Source of the DNA: Mycolicibacterium anyangense
Lineage (GTDB): Bacteria > Actinomycetota > Actinomycetes > Mycobacteriales > Mycobacteriaceae
Length of the DNA: 64,000 bases
NCBI RefSeq assembly: GCF_010731855.1
Contig: NZ_AP022620.1
Span: 2,666,001-2,730,000 of the forward strand
Direction of reading: 5' to 3'
Below are positions 12,509 through 22,860 of this stretch, piece by piece. Positions within the stretch are counted from its first letter, which is position 1; every line of letters starts with the position of its first letter. The notes under the pieces were generated by a model. That model had not been told where the DNA came from. It made no database searches and saw nothing but the letters and a program-made list of their open reading frames with translations. A program made the translations under genes and the position numbers.

Positions 12509-13681
12509 TTATGCCTGGGGTGCCAGGGTGAGGTTGACACCGCTGTCGGCATCGAAGATGTGCAGCTTGGTGGTGTCCAGCGCCAGCTCCACGGTCTGCC
12601 CGGCGGCCGCCTTGGACTCAGCGGAAAGCCTCGCCACGAACTCGTTTTCGCCGGTACCGGATTCGGCGGCCAGTTCGGCCAGCTGGACCGAGCGGGCGCT
12701 GTCCCCGGAGGTCGCGAAATAAACGTACTTGTCCGCCCCCAGCGACTCGACGAGATCCACGGTGGTCTGGAAGGTCAGCGCCCGGATGCGCTCGTAGGCG
12801 TCGATCAACGAGGCGTCCTCGATGTGTTCGGGTCGCACGCCGACGATCACGTTGCCCGGAGTGGGATGGCTGCGGACCACGTCGAAGACCTCCGGGGCCA
12901 GCGTCACCTCACCGAACGGCAACCGCACCCCGACCTCGGTGAGGCTGGCGGGAAAGAAGTTCATGGCCGGCGAGCCGATGAACCCGGCGACGAACAGGTT
13001 GGCCGGCTTGTCGTACAACTCCTGCGGGCTGCCGATCTGCTGGGCCTGCCCGGCCCGCAGCACCACGACCCGGTCACCGAGGGTCATCGCCTCGGTCTGG
13101 TCGTGGGTGACGTAAACGGTGGTGGTGCCCAGCCGGTTCTGCAGCCGGGCGATCTCACCGCGCATCTGCACCCGCAGCTTGGCGTCGAGGTTGCTCAACG
13201 GCTCGTCCATGAGGAATGCCTTGGGGTTGCGCACGATGGCGCGGCCCATGGCGACGCGCTGGCGCTGGCCGCCGGACAACTGTGCGGGCTTGCGGTCCAG
13301 GAAGTCGCTCAGGTCAAGGATTTTCGCGGTCTCGTCGACCTTGCGGGCGATCTCGTCCTTCTTGAGTTTGGCCAGCGTCAGCGGGAAGGCGATGTTCTGC
13401 CGAACTGTCATATGCGGATAGAGCGCATAGGACTGGAACACCATGGCGATGTCGCGGTCGCGCGGCGCCTTCTCGTTGACCCGCTCGCCGCCGATCCGCA
13501 GCTCGCCGGAGGTGATGTCCTCCAGACCGGCAATCATGTTGAGTGTGGTGGACTTTCCGCACCCGGACGGGCCGACCAGGATCACGAACTCACCGTCGGC
13601 GATCGTCAGGCTCAGGTCCTTCACGGCCACCGAACCGTCGGGGTAACTCTTGGTCACCCGGTCCAGGACGATCTCAGCCAT
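12509..13681 (-). CDS. sugC: SugC, trehalose ABC importer ATPase
   Basis: This 390-residue ATPase energises trehalose uptake with SugA/SugB. The ABC domain shows Walker A GPSGCGKST (37-45), signature LSGGQ (135-139) and Walker B AFLMDEP (155-161), followed by the H-loop THDQTEAM. The C-terminal third is the MalK-type regulatory OB domain (GVRPEHIEDA). It recycles trehalose released from trehalose monomycolate at the cell surface. It starts 2 bp after the sugB stop. Length fits M. tuberculosis SugC (393). Confidence 0.97.
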   Translation of the reverse strand: MAEIVLDRVTKSYPDGSVAVKDLSLTIADGEFVILVGPSGCGKSTTLNMIAGLEDITSGELRIGGERVNEKAPRDRDIAMVFQSYALYPHMTVRQNIAFPLTLAKLKKDEIARKVDETAKILDLSDFLDRKPAQLSGGQRQRVAMGRAIVRNPKAFLMDEPLSNLDAKLRVQMRGEIARLQNRLGTTTVYVTHDQTEAMTLGDRVVVLRAGQAQQIGSPQELYDKPANLFVAGFIGSPAMNFFPASLTEVGVRLPFGEVTLAPEVFDVVRSHPTPGNVIVGVRPEHIEDASLIDAYERIRALTFQTTVDLVESLGADKYVYFATSGDSARSVQLAELAAESGTGENEFVARLSAESKAAAGQTVELALDTTKLHIFDADSGVNLTLAPQA

Positions 13682-13683
13682 CC

Positions 13684-14519
13684 CTACCCCTTCACCGCAC
13701 CGGAGGTCAGCCCGGCGACTATCCGTCGTTGGAAGATCAGAACAAACACGATGATCGGGATCGTGATCACCATCGCGCCGGCGGCGATCGACCCCGTCGG
13801 CTCCTCGAATTGCGAACTGCCGGTGAAGTTCGCGATCGCCACCGGGGCGGTGATCGCGGCCTTGGTGGCTGTCAGCGACAGGGCCAGCAGCAGGTCGTTC
13901 CAGGCGAAGATGAAGACCAGGATCGCGGCGGTGACGATGCCCGGCGCGGCCAGCGGAGCGATCACCCGGCGAAACGCCTGGCCCGGGGTGGCGCCGTCCA
14001 TCTTGGCGGCCTTCTCCAGATCCCAGGGAATCTCCCGGAAGAACGCCGAGAGGGTGTAGATCGCCAGCGGCAGCGCGAACGTGATGTAGGGGATGATCAG
14101 GCCCGGCCAGGTATCGAACAGGCCGATCCGCCGCTCGATGTTGAATAGCGGTGTGACCAAAGAGATCTGGGGGAACATCGCGATCAGCAGGGCGGCGCCG
14201 ATGAGCAGCTTCTTGCCGGGAAAGTCCAGGCGAGCGACAGCGTAGGCGGCCATCCCGCCGACCACCACGGCGATGACGGTGGTGATCAGCCCGATACCGA
14301 TCGAGTTGATCAGCGCCGAGGAGAAGGCGTCCCCGGTGAAGATCCCCTTGTAGTTGTCGAAGGTGATCTCCGAGGGGATCAGCTTGCCGTCCTTGACCGA
14401 CGAGGTCGGCTTGAGCGACAGGCTCAGGATCCACAACACCGGGAACAGCGCGTACACCACCACGAGCACATTGATGACCGTCCAGGTGGTGGCGCGGCGT
14501 GCTCCGATCCGCTCGCTCA

Positions 14520-14520
<1 letters not shown>
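13684..14520 (-). CDS. sugB: SugB, trehalose ABC permease
   Basis: This 278-residue inner-membrane permease of the MalG type has six predicted helices, with the EAA loop [20 protein letters not shown] facing the SugC ATPase. The ATG overlaps the sugA stop (ATGA), giving translational coupling. Together with SugA it forms the channel for trehalose delivered by LpqY. Confidence 0.96.
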
Positions 14521-16870
<2,350 letters not shown>

Positions 16871-16879
16871 CTACGGCGG

Positions 16880-16900
16880 GGTTTGTCCCGCGGGCAAACC
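16880..16900. promoter_or_regulatory. Palindrome upstream of lpqY
   Basis: This is an inverted repeat with arms GGTTTG and CAAACC around the self-complementary core CCCGCGGG, interrupted by one unpaired T. It begins 28 bp upstream of the lpqY GTG. It could be an operator for a dimeric repressor or a 5'-UTR hairpin. Confidence 0.45.
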
Positions 16901-16961
16901 GTAGAACCCCAGGTGGGTGATGTGCAACACTGCCGCGCCGCACGCGGCGCAATCGTGACCC

Positions 16962-17492
16962 CTAGATCGTCAAGCGCGCCAGCAGGTCCCGGGCCTTCTC
17001 GGCGTTCTGCGGGTCGCACAGCACGTCGTAGCGCCCGGCCACCAACTGCATGGTGGAGCTGAAATCCCTTGTGCCGCGAGCCATGGCGTACGGCACCGAG
17101 GAAGTGATGAGCCCGAAGATCACGCCGGCGACCACACCGGTGATCAGCGACGCCCACGGATTGGGGCTGAAGAAACCCAGCACCAGGCCGATGAAGATGC
17201 CCAGCCAGGCACCGGTGATGACACCGCCGCCGAGCACCTTGGGCCACGTCAGCCGCCCGGTGACGCGCTCGACCTGCATCAGGTCGACGCCGACGATGGT
17301 CACCTGCTGCACCGGGAACTGCTGGTCGGACAGGTAGTCGACGGCCTTCTGGGCCTCGGCGTAGGTGGGATAGGAACCGATCGGCCAGCCCTTCGGGGGC
17401 GTCGGCAGACCGACCGGGCCGCGGCGCGAGCCCGCCGCAGCGCCCGCGGGCGTGGTGCCAGGATTGGGTCCGGACGAGAAGGGGCTGGTCAT
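16962..17492 (-). CDS. General-stress-protein-17M-like membrane protein
   Basis: This 176-residue protein corresponds to Rv1234. The first about 35 residues are Pro/Gly-rich, then an YflT/GSP17M-like domain begins at GSYPTYAEAQKAVDYLSDQQFP. Two hydrophobic hairpins follow (GGGVITGAWLGIFIGLVLGFF and SLITGVVAGVIFGLITSSVP), and the C-terminus returns to the cytoplasmic fold (RYDVLCDPQNAEKARDLL). A GAGGAG ribosome site precedes the ATG. It lies 109 bp upstream of lpqY on the same strand; whether it shares a promoter with the sugar importer is unknown. Function unknown. Confidence 0.75.
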   Translation of the reverse strand: MTSPFSSGPNPGTTPAGAAAGSRRGPVGLPTPPKGWPIGSYPTYAEAQKAVDYLSDQQFPVQQVTIVGVDLMQVERVTGRLTWPKVLGGGVITGAWLGIFIGLVLGFFSPNPWASLITGVVAGVIFGLITSSVPYAMARGTRDFSSTMQLVAGRYDVLCDPQNAEKARDLLARLTI

Positions 17493-17607
17493 GACTCCTC
17501 ATTCTGCTGTCGTACAGGTCGTCTGTCACGTTCAACGACGTGCGGACGACGATGGTTTCCGCTACCGGACTCCCGGCGAGCCAGCCCCGCGCCACCAGCA
17601 CATACGC

Positions 17608-17613
17608 TAGGTT
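17608..17613 (+). promoter_or_regulatory. Leaderless -10 for DUF4190 gene
   Basis: TAGGTT stands 7 bp upstream of the ATG at 17621; no ribosome site is visible, which fits a leaderless mRNA. Confidence 0.4.
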
Positions 17614-17620
17614 GAACAGC

Positions 17621-18199
17621 ATGACAGCTTCCGGCGGCGACTCCGGCGAAAAGCCGCAGAACGAGGGCGAACACGGGGTTCCCGGCGGCGCCTACGAGGC
17701 CCCGCCCATCGAAGCCGGCCAGGCCCCGTCGGGATTCGAGGCTCCGCCCTCACCGCCCGCCTACACCGGGTATGAGGCACCGGGCGGCTACCCGCCGCCG
17801 AGCTACCCACCGCCCAGTTACCCGCCGCCGAGCTACCCCCCGCAGCCGGGCTATCCGCCGCCGGCCGGACCACCGCCCGGCGACTACACCCAGCCGGGCT
17901 ACCCGCCGCCCCCGCCGCCGCCGCAGCAATTCGGTGCGCCCCCATACCCGGGTGCCGGCTACGGCTACCCGGCCCCGGCCAGCGGCACCAACACCCTGGC
18001 GATCGGCTCGCTGGTGGCCTCGGTGGTGGGTCTGCTCTGCGGTGTCGGCTCGATCATCGGCATCGTGCTGGGCGTGGTGGCCCTCAACCAGATCAAGCAG
18101 ACCCGCCAGGGTGGCTACGGTCTGGCGGTCGCCGGAATCGTGGTCGGTGTCGCGAGCCTGGTCATCAGCCTGATCTGGATGATCTACGCGATCAACTGA
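17621..18199 (+). CDS. Pro/Tyr-rich DUF4190 membrane protein A
   Basis: This 192-residue protein has residues about 20-120 low-complexity and rich in Pro, Tyr and Gly, including a triple PPPSY repeat. A DUF4190 membrane domain (about 125-190) follows, with two helices separated by the conserved loop LNQIKQTRQGGYGLAVAGIV. The disordered tail is probably cytoplasmic. It corresponds to Rv1233c by position and type. Function is unknown; Pro/Tyr tails of this kind may bind partners at the septum or membrane, but that is inference. The next gene is a close paralogue 3 bp downstream. Confidence 0.8.
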   Translation: MTASGGDSGEKPQNEGEHGVPGGAYEAPPIEAGQAPSGFEAPPSPPAYTGYEAPGGYPPPSYPPPSYPPPSYPPQPGYPPPAGPPPGDYTQPGYPPPPPPPQQFGAPPYPGAGYGYPAPASGTNTLAIGSLVASVVGLLCGVGSIIGIVLGVVALNQIKQTRQGGYGLAVAGIVVGVASLVISLIWMIYAIN

Positions 18200-18202
18200 C
18201 CC

Positions 18203-18637
18203 ATGACCAACCCCCCGCCGCCGTTCGAGGGCGCCGCGCCGGACCCGTATGCGCCGGTCGACTACCCGGCGAACTATCCGCCGCTGCCGCCGCCGGTGTA
18301 CCCGGCGCCATACCCGCTGGCCGGTTATCCGTACCCGCCCTATCCCGGTGACCCCTACGATCCGTACCGGCCGCTCAAGCCGCCGGGCACCAACGGCAAG
18401 GCCATCGCCGCGCTGGTCTGTTCGCTGGCCGGGATGGTGTTCTGCGGTCTGCCCTCGATCGCCGGGGTGATCCTGGGCATCGTCGCGATGCGCGAGACCA
18501 AGCGCACCGGGCAGGACGGCTTCGGCCTGGCCGTCGCCGGGGTGGCGATCGGCGCGGCCATCGTCGCACTGGCACTGCTCTACGTGCTGTTCATGGTCTT
18601 CATCGTGACCAGCACCAGCTCCTACGAGAACCTCTAG
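18203..18637 (+). CDS. Pro/Tyr-rich DUF4190 membrane protein B
   Basis: This 144-residue paralogue of the preceding gene has a Pro/Tyr-rich tail (about 1-60) with repeated YP and PPY motifs, then two membrane helices around the loop MRETKRTGQDGFGLAVAGVA. The ATG lies 3 bp after the upstream stop, so the pair is one operon and probably a tandem duplication. The stop overlaps tail-to-tail with the CitE-like gene. Confidence 0.8.
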   Translation: MTNPPPPFEGAAPDPYAPVDYPANYPPLPPPVYPAPYPLAGYPYPPYPGDPYDPYRPLKPPGTNGKAIAALVCSLAGMVFCGLPSIAGVILGIVAMRETKRTGQDGFGLAVAGVAIGAAIVALALLYVLFMVFIVTSTSSYENL

Positions 18638-19590
18638 GCCGGCGGGACGAACCGCTGCCCGCCGCGGGTCATCCCGGCGGCGCGGCCCTTGCCTGCGATC
18701 ACCAGCGCCATCTTGCGGCTGGCCTCGTCGATCATCTCGTCGCCGAGCATCACCGCACCGCGGGCGCCGCCGGCCGTCGAGGTGTGCCACTCGTAGGCCT
18801 CGAGGATCAGCTCGGCGTGGTCGTACTCCTGCTGGCGTGGGCTGAAGATCTCGTTTCCGGCGGCGATCTGGTCCGGGTGCAGCACCCACTTGCCGTCATA
18901 GCCCAGCGCTGCCGAGCGGCCGGCGACGCGGCGGAACGCCTCGACGTCGCGCACCTTCAGGTACGGCCCGTCGACGGCGGCCACCCCATGCGCCCGCGCG
19001 GCGATCAGGATCGTCATCAGCACGTGGTGATAGGCGTCGCCGACGTCGTAGCCCTCGGGCTGCTCCCCGACCACCAGGGTGCGCATGTTCAGGCTCGCCA
19101 TCAGATCGGCCGGCCCGAGCACCAGGGCCTGCACCCGGGGCGCGGCGGCGATCTCGTCGATATTGCGCAACCCTTTGGCGTCCTCGATCTGGGCGTCGAT
19201 CCCGATGCGCCCGACCGGCAATCCGTGGGTGAGTTCGAGCTGGGTGAGCAACAGGTCCAGGGCGTGGACGTGGCTGGCGTCGGTCACCTTCGGCAGCACG
19301 ATCACGTCGAGGTGCGCGCCGGCCGCCGACACCACGTCGATGACGTCGCTGTGCGTCCACGGTGTGGTCCAGTCGTTGACCCGTACGCCGCGCAACTGAC
19401 CCGCCCAGCCGGGGCCGGCCAGCGCCGCGGCGACCTGGGTGCGGGCCTGCGCCTTGGCATCTGGTGCGACGGCATCCTCGAGGTCCAGGAACACCTCGTC
19501 AGCGGCCAGGCCCTTGGCCTTCTCGATCATCTTGGGGCTGCTGCCGGGAACCGAGAGGCACGTTCTGCGGGGTCGATACGCGTTGTCCAC
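18634..19590 (-). CDS. HpcH/HpaI aldolase, CitE-like lyase
   Basis: This 318-residue TIM-barrel enzyme of the CitE/malyl-CoA lyase superfamily has RTCLSVPGSSPKMIEKA at the N-terminus (CoA/Arg contact), the Mg-binding FLDLEDAVAPDAK acidic pair and a central QIEDAKGLRNIDEIAA. It could cleave malyl-CoA or citramalyl-CoA, or act as a thioesterase; sequence alone does not decide. No citrate lyase alpha or gamma subunit is nearby, so a stand-alone enzyme is expected. The GTG start has AGGAG at 7 bp. The promoter must lie within the start of the divergent MgtE-N gene only 24 bp away. Confidence 0.85.
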   Translation of the reverse strand: MDNAYRPRRTCLSVPGSSPKMIEKAKGLAADEVFLDLEDAVAPDAKAQARTQVAAALAGPGWAGQLRGVRVNDWTTPWTHSDVIDVVSAAGAHLDVIVLPKVTDASHVHALDLLLTQLELTHGLPVGRIGIDAQIEDAKGLRNIDEIAAAPRVQALVLGPADLMASLNMRTLVVGEQPEGYDVGDAYHHVLMTILIAARAHGVAAVDGPYLKVRDVEAFRRVAGRSAALGYDGKWVLHPDQIAAGNEIFSPRQQEYDHAELILEAYEWHTSTAGGARGAVMLGDEMIDEASRKMALVIAGKGRAAGMTRGGQRFVPPA

Positions 19591-19601
19591 GCCTACACTC
19601 C

Positions 19602-19607
19602 TACTCT
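19602..19607 (+). promoter_or_regulatory. Leaderless -10 for MgtE-N/CBS gene
   Basis: TACTCT stands 7 bp upstream of the ATG at 19615. Confidence 0.35.
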
Positions 19608-19614
19608 TTGATGC

Positions 19615-20916
19615 ATGGCGTCGGTGAACAGGGTCTACGCGGCGCGGCTGGCAGGTATGGCGGTCCTCGGTCCGGACGGGGAATCACTGGGTCGCGTGCG
19701 CGATGTCGTGATCAGCATGAGCATCGTCCGCCAGCAGCCCCGAGTGCTCGGTCTGGTCGTCGAATTGCTAACGCGCAGAAGGATTTTCGTTCCCATTCTG
19801 CGCGTCACCGCGATCGAACCCAACGCCGTCACGCTCAACACCGGCAACGTGTCGCTGCGCCGCTTCGCCCAACGGCCAGGCGAGGTGCTGGTGCTGGGCC
19901 AGGTGCTGGATTCGCGGGTCCGGGTCAACGACCCGGAGCTGCCGCAGCTCGGCGGCATCGACGTGGTGGTGGTCGACCTCGGCATCGAGCAGACCCGCAC
20001 CCGCGACTGGTTGGTGACCCGCGTCGCGGTGCGCAGCATGCGCCGACTGGGCCGCCGCTCCACCGTGCAGGTGGTCGACTGGCAGAACGTCCAGGGACTC
20101 ACGCCCTCGGCGCTGGCGATGCCCGGCCAGGGCGTGGCCCAGCTCCTGCACCAGTTCGAGGGGCAGCGGCCCATCGAGGTGGCCGACGCGCTGCGTGATC
20201 TGCCGGCCAAGCGCCGCACCGAGGTGATCAACGCCCTCGACGACGAGCGGCTGGCCGACATCCTCCAGGAGCTGCCCGAGGACGACCAGACCGTACTGCT
20301 GATGCAGTTGGACACCGAGCGGGCCGCCGACGTACTCGAGGCGATGGATCCCGACGACGCGGCCGACCTGCTGGGCGTGATGAACCCGACCGAGGCCGAG
20401 GTGCTGCTGCGCCGGATGGACCCGGAGGACTCCGAGCCGGTGCGCCGCCTGCTGGCCCACTCCCCCGACACCGCCGGCGGTCTGATGACCTCCGAACCCG
20501 TGGTGCTGGCCCCGGACACCACCGTCGCCGAAGCGCTGGCCCGGGCGCGCGACCCGGACCTGACCCCGGCGCTGTCCTCGCTGGTGTTCGTGGTGCGCCC
20601 GCCGACGGCCACCCCGACCGGGCGCTACCTGGGTTGCGTCCACCTGCAGGCACTGCTGCGCGAACCGCCGGCCAACCTGGTCAGCGGCATCGTCGACACC
20701 GACCTGCCCAGCCTGACGCCGACCACCTCGCTGGGTGCGCTGACCCGGTATTTCGCTGCCTACAATCTGGTCTGCGGACCGGTGGTCGACGAGGAGAACC
20801 ATCTGCTCGGGGCGGTGACCGTCGACGACGTCCTCGACCATCTGCTACCCCACGACTGGCGCGACGACTATGAGGAACCGCGGTTCGAGCGGGCGGGCAC
20901 GGAGGGGACGACGTGA
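19615..20916 (+). CDS. Soluble MgtE-N/CBS domain protein (Rv1232-like)
   Basis: This 433-residue protein carries the cytoplasmic regulatory part of MgtE magnesium channels but no transmembrane channel. Residues about 1-150 hold PRC-barrel-like beta repeats (LAGMAVLGPDGESLGRVRDVV and a second copy). About 165-285 is the MgtE_N superhelix (DALRDLPAKRRTEVINALDDERLADILQELPEDDQ). About 290-420 is a CBS pair (TAGGLMTSEPVVLAPDTTVAEAL...VCGPVVDEENHLLGAVTVDDVLDHLL). In MgtE these domains sense Mg2+. The gene is GTGA-coupled to a DUF1003 membrane protein, suggesting the pair works as a unit. It lies 8 kb from corA; a role in Mg2+ homeostasis is inference. Confidence 0.85.
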   Translation: MASVNRVYAARLAGMAVLGPDGESLGRVRDVVISMSIVRQQPRVLGLVVELLTRRRIFVPILRVTAIEPNAVTLNTGNVSLRRFAQRPGEVLVLGQVLDSRVRVNDPELPQLGGIDVVVVDLGIEQTRTRDWLVTRVAVRSMRRLGRRSTVQVVDWQNVQGLTPSALAMPGQGVAQLLHQFEGQRPIEVADALRDLPAKRRTEVINALDDERLADILQELPEDDQTVLLMQLDTERAADVLEAMDPDDAADLLGVMNPTEAEVLLRRMDPEDSEPVRRLLAHSPDTAGGLMTSEPVVLAPDTTVAEALARARDPDLTPALSSLVFVVRPPTATPTGRYLGCVHLQALLREPPANLVSGIVDTDLPSLTPTTSLGALTRYFAAYNLVCGPVVDEENHLLGAVTVDDVLDHLLPHDWRDDYEEPRFERAGTEGTT

Positions 20917-21470
20917 GCGAGCTGTCGGCACGTCAGCGGCTCGACACCCCGCGCACCTCACGTCGGCTGGCGTTCAACGTCGATCCCGAGGCCGTCGGCC
21001 GGTTCAGCGAGTCCATCGCCCGGTTCCTGGGGACCGGGCGCTACCTGGCCTGGCAGACGATCATCGTCATCGTCTGGATCGCGCTGAACCTGTTCGCGGT
21101 GCAGTGGCGCTGGGATCCCTACCCCTTCATCCTGCTGAACCTGGCGTTCTCCACCCAGGCGGCCTATGCCGCCCCGTTGATCCTGCTGGCGCAGAACCGC
21201 CAGGAGAACCGCGACAAGGTCGCGCTGGAGGAGGACCGCAGGCGGGCCCAGCAGACCAAGGCCGACACCGAGTTCCTGGCTCGCGAACTCGCGGCGTTGC
21301 GACTGGCCGTCGGAGAGGTGGCCACCCGCGATTACCTGCGGCGCGAACTCGAGGAGATCCGGGAGTTGCTGGAAGCGGCTCAAGCCGACAACGGCGGCAA
21401 GGTCAAGAAGGACAAGGCCAAGAAGGCCCGACCGGTAATCGAGCCCGAGGACGAGGAATCCGGTTCGTGA
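20913..21470 (+). CDS. DUF1003 membrane protein
   Basis: This 185-residue protein (Rv1231c type) has two transmembrane helices (WQTIIVIVWIALNLFAVQW and FILLNLAFSTQAAYAAPLILL), the invariant DUF1003 turn DPYPFILLN and NRQENRDKVALEEDRR. A long charged helix follows, probably a coiled coil, with a lysine-rich tail. The GTG overlaps the stop of the MgtE-N/CBS gene. DUF1003 proteins are of unknown function; coupling suggests a membrane anchor or effector for the CBS sensor. Confidence 0.88.
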   Translation: MSELSARQRLDTPRTSRRLAFNVDPEAVGRFSESIARFLGTGRYLAWQTIIVIVWIALNLFAVQWRWDPYPFILLNLAFSTQAAYAAPLILLAQNRQENRDKVALEEDRRRAQQTKADTEFLARELAALRLAVGEVATRDYLRRELEEIRELLEAAQADNGGKVKKDKAKKARPVIEPEDEESGS

Positions 21471-21514
21471 CCAAGGTGACCATTGGATACCACTGTGGTC
21501 TCTAAGGTATGTAT

Positions 21515-21530
21515 GGTGACTTGGTTCACA
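21515..21530 (+). promoter_or_regulatory. CRP-like binding site upstream of lytic transglycosylase
   Basis: GGTGACTTGGTTCACA matches the mycobacterial CRP consensus TGTGA-N6-TCACA at nine of ten defined positions. It is centred about 60 bp upstream of the GTG. From memory, the M. tuberculosis counterpart Rv1230c was listed in the predicted CRP (Rv3676) regulon. Confidence 0.5.
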
Positions 21531-21551
21531 AGCACGGATTTTTTCTGGTGA

Positions 21552-21583
21552 AGGACGGACGAGTCTGTTGAGGACGGACGAGT
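21552..21583 (+). repeat. 13-bp direct repeat spanning the start of the transglycosylase gene
   Basis: AGGACGGACGAGT occurs at 21552-21564 and again at 21571-21583. The second copy supplies the ribosome site and the first bases of the GTG start. Confidence 0.6.
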
Positions 21584-22820
21584 GGGCATAGGTAACCGCG
21601 TGGGCAGGGTGGTGCGGACCCCTGCTTTCGGTATCGCGATGCTCACACCGATCGTCCTGGCCGGCGCCGTCGCCGCCGCCCCCGGGCGCCAGAGCGCGCC
21701 GGTGTACGGCGCGGATGTGACCCCACTGGCCGCCGTGTCACCCTCACCGCAGGACACCTCCGGCGTCACCGTCGTCGCGCTGACCAAAGCGCCCACCAAC
21801 TTCCGGGTTGCCGAGGCCACCGTCTCGGCGCCGCCGCCGGCGATCGTGGTCAATTCCCCTGGCGCCATGCGCATTCCGGCGGTCGCGCTGGCCGCCTACC
21901 GCAACGCCGAGTCGATCATGGCCAAGGCCGCCCCGGGCTGCGGGATCAGCTGGAACCTGCTGGCCGGGATCGGCCGCATCGAGTCCGGCCATGCCAACGG
22001 CGGCGCCACCGATGCCCACGGTACGGCCGTCACCCCGATCTACGGACCCGCGCTGGACGGCACGCTGCCCGGCAACGAGGTGATCGTGCAGACCGTGCAG
22101 GCCGGCCACGCCGAGTACGCCCGGGCGATGGGGCCGATGCAGTTCCTGCCCGGCACCTGGTCGCGCTACGCCTCCGACGGCGACGGCGACGGCAAAGCCG
22201 ACCCGCAGAACATCTACGACGCGGCGCTGGCTGCGGCTCGCTACCTGTGCAGCGGCGGGCTGAACCTGCGCAACCAGTCGCAGGTTCTCACCGCGATCCT
22301 GCGGTACAACAACTCGATGGCCTACGCCCAGAACGTCATGGGCTGGGCCGGTGCGTACGCCACCGGTGTCGAACCGGTGGCGCTGCCGCCGATCACCGGG
22401 CCGGTCCCCGCGCTGGCCGACGCACACCTGGAGAACCCCGAGGGCCTGGGCCCCGGCATGCCGCTGAACGCGATCGGCCTGCCGTCGACCGATCCGCTGT
22501 CGCAGATGCCGATGACCTTCGGCAACACCGAGACCGCGGGCCAGCTGTCCACCGGTCCGCTACCCGGACCGGCAGGCATGCTGCCGCAGCAGCCGTGCCA
22601 GGTGATCTGCATGGGTTCACAGCTGGCCCCCCAGGCACCGGAGGCCAACCCGGAGACTCCTGCCGATACCCCGCAGCCCTGGCAGCCGCCGTGGCTGCTC
22701 CCGGCGCAGGCGCCCGCACCGGCAGCTGAGCCGGCTCCAGCATCCGCGCCTGCCGCGCCTGCCGCGCCTGCCGCGCCGCTTCCGCCGGCCCGAGGCGCCC
22801 TGCCCGGACCGGCCAGCTAG
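21582..22820 (+). CDS. Secreted lytic transglycosylase (Rv1230-like)
   Basis: This 412-residue exported murein hydrolase starts with a hydrophobic signal/anchor (AFGIAMLTPIVLAGAVAAAPG) and a spacer to about residue 100. An SLT/MltB-like catalytic domain follows at about 110-260, with the acid residue in GIGRIESGHANGG and the supporting YARAMGPMQFLPGTWSRYASDGDGDGKADPQN. A Pro/Ala-rich tail follows. It cleaves peptidoglycan strands in the cell wall. The GTG start is supported by GAGGAC upstream. A CRP-like site and a short direct repeat precede it, suggesting nutritional or cAMP control. Confidence 0.9.
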   Translation: MGIGNRVGRVVRTPAFGIAMLTPIVLAGAVAAAPGRQSAPVYGADVTPLAAVSPSPQDTSGVTVVALTKAPTNFRVAEATVSAPPPAIVVNSPGAMRIPAVALAAYRNAESIMAKAAPGCGISWNLLAGIGRIESGHANGGATDAHGTAVTPIYGPALDGTLPGNEVIVQTVQAGHAEYARAMGPMQFLPGTWSRYASDGDGDGKADPQNIYDAALAAARYLCSGGLNLRNQSQVLTAILRYNNSMAYAQNVMGWAGAYATGVEPVALPPITGPVPALADAHLENPEGLGPGMPLNAIGLPSTDPLSQMPMTFGNTETAGQLSTGPLPGPAGMLPQQPCQVICMGSQLAPQAPEANPETPADTPQPWQPPWLLPAQAPAPAAEPAPASAPAAPAAPAAPLPPARGALPGPAS

Positions 22821-22846
22821 CACAGGATCCCGACAGCCGGCATCGG

Positions 22847-22852
22847 TAGCGT
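22847..22852 (+). promoter_or_regulatory. Leaderless -10 for the VC0807-type gene
   Basis: TAGCGT stands 8 bp before the GTG at 22861. Confidence 0.3.
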
Positions 22853-22860
22853 CAGCCGAT

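Noticed and set aside
17790..17930. Short tandem nucleotide repeats that might suggest a CRISPR or microsatellite
   Set aside because: They encode the PPPSY/PP-rich tail in frame, vary at codon third positions and have no spacers.
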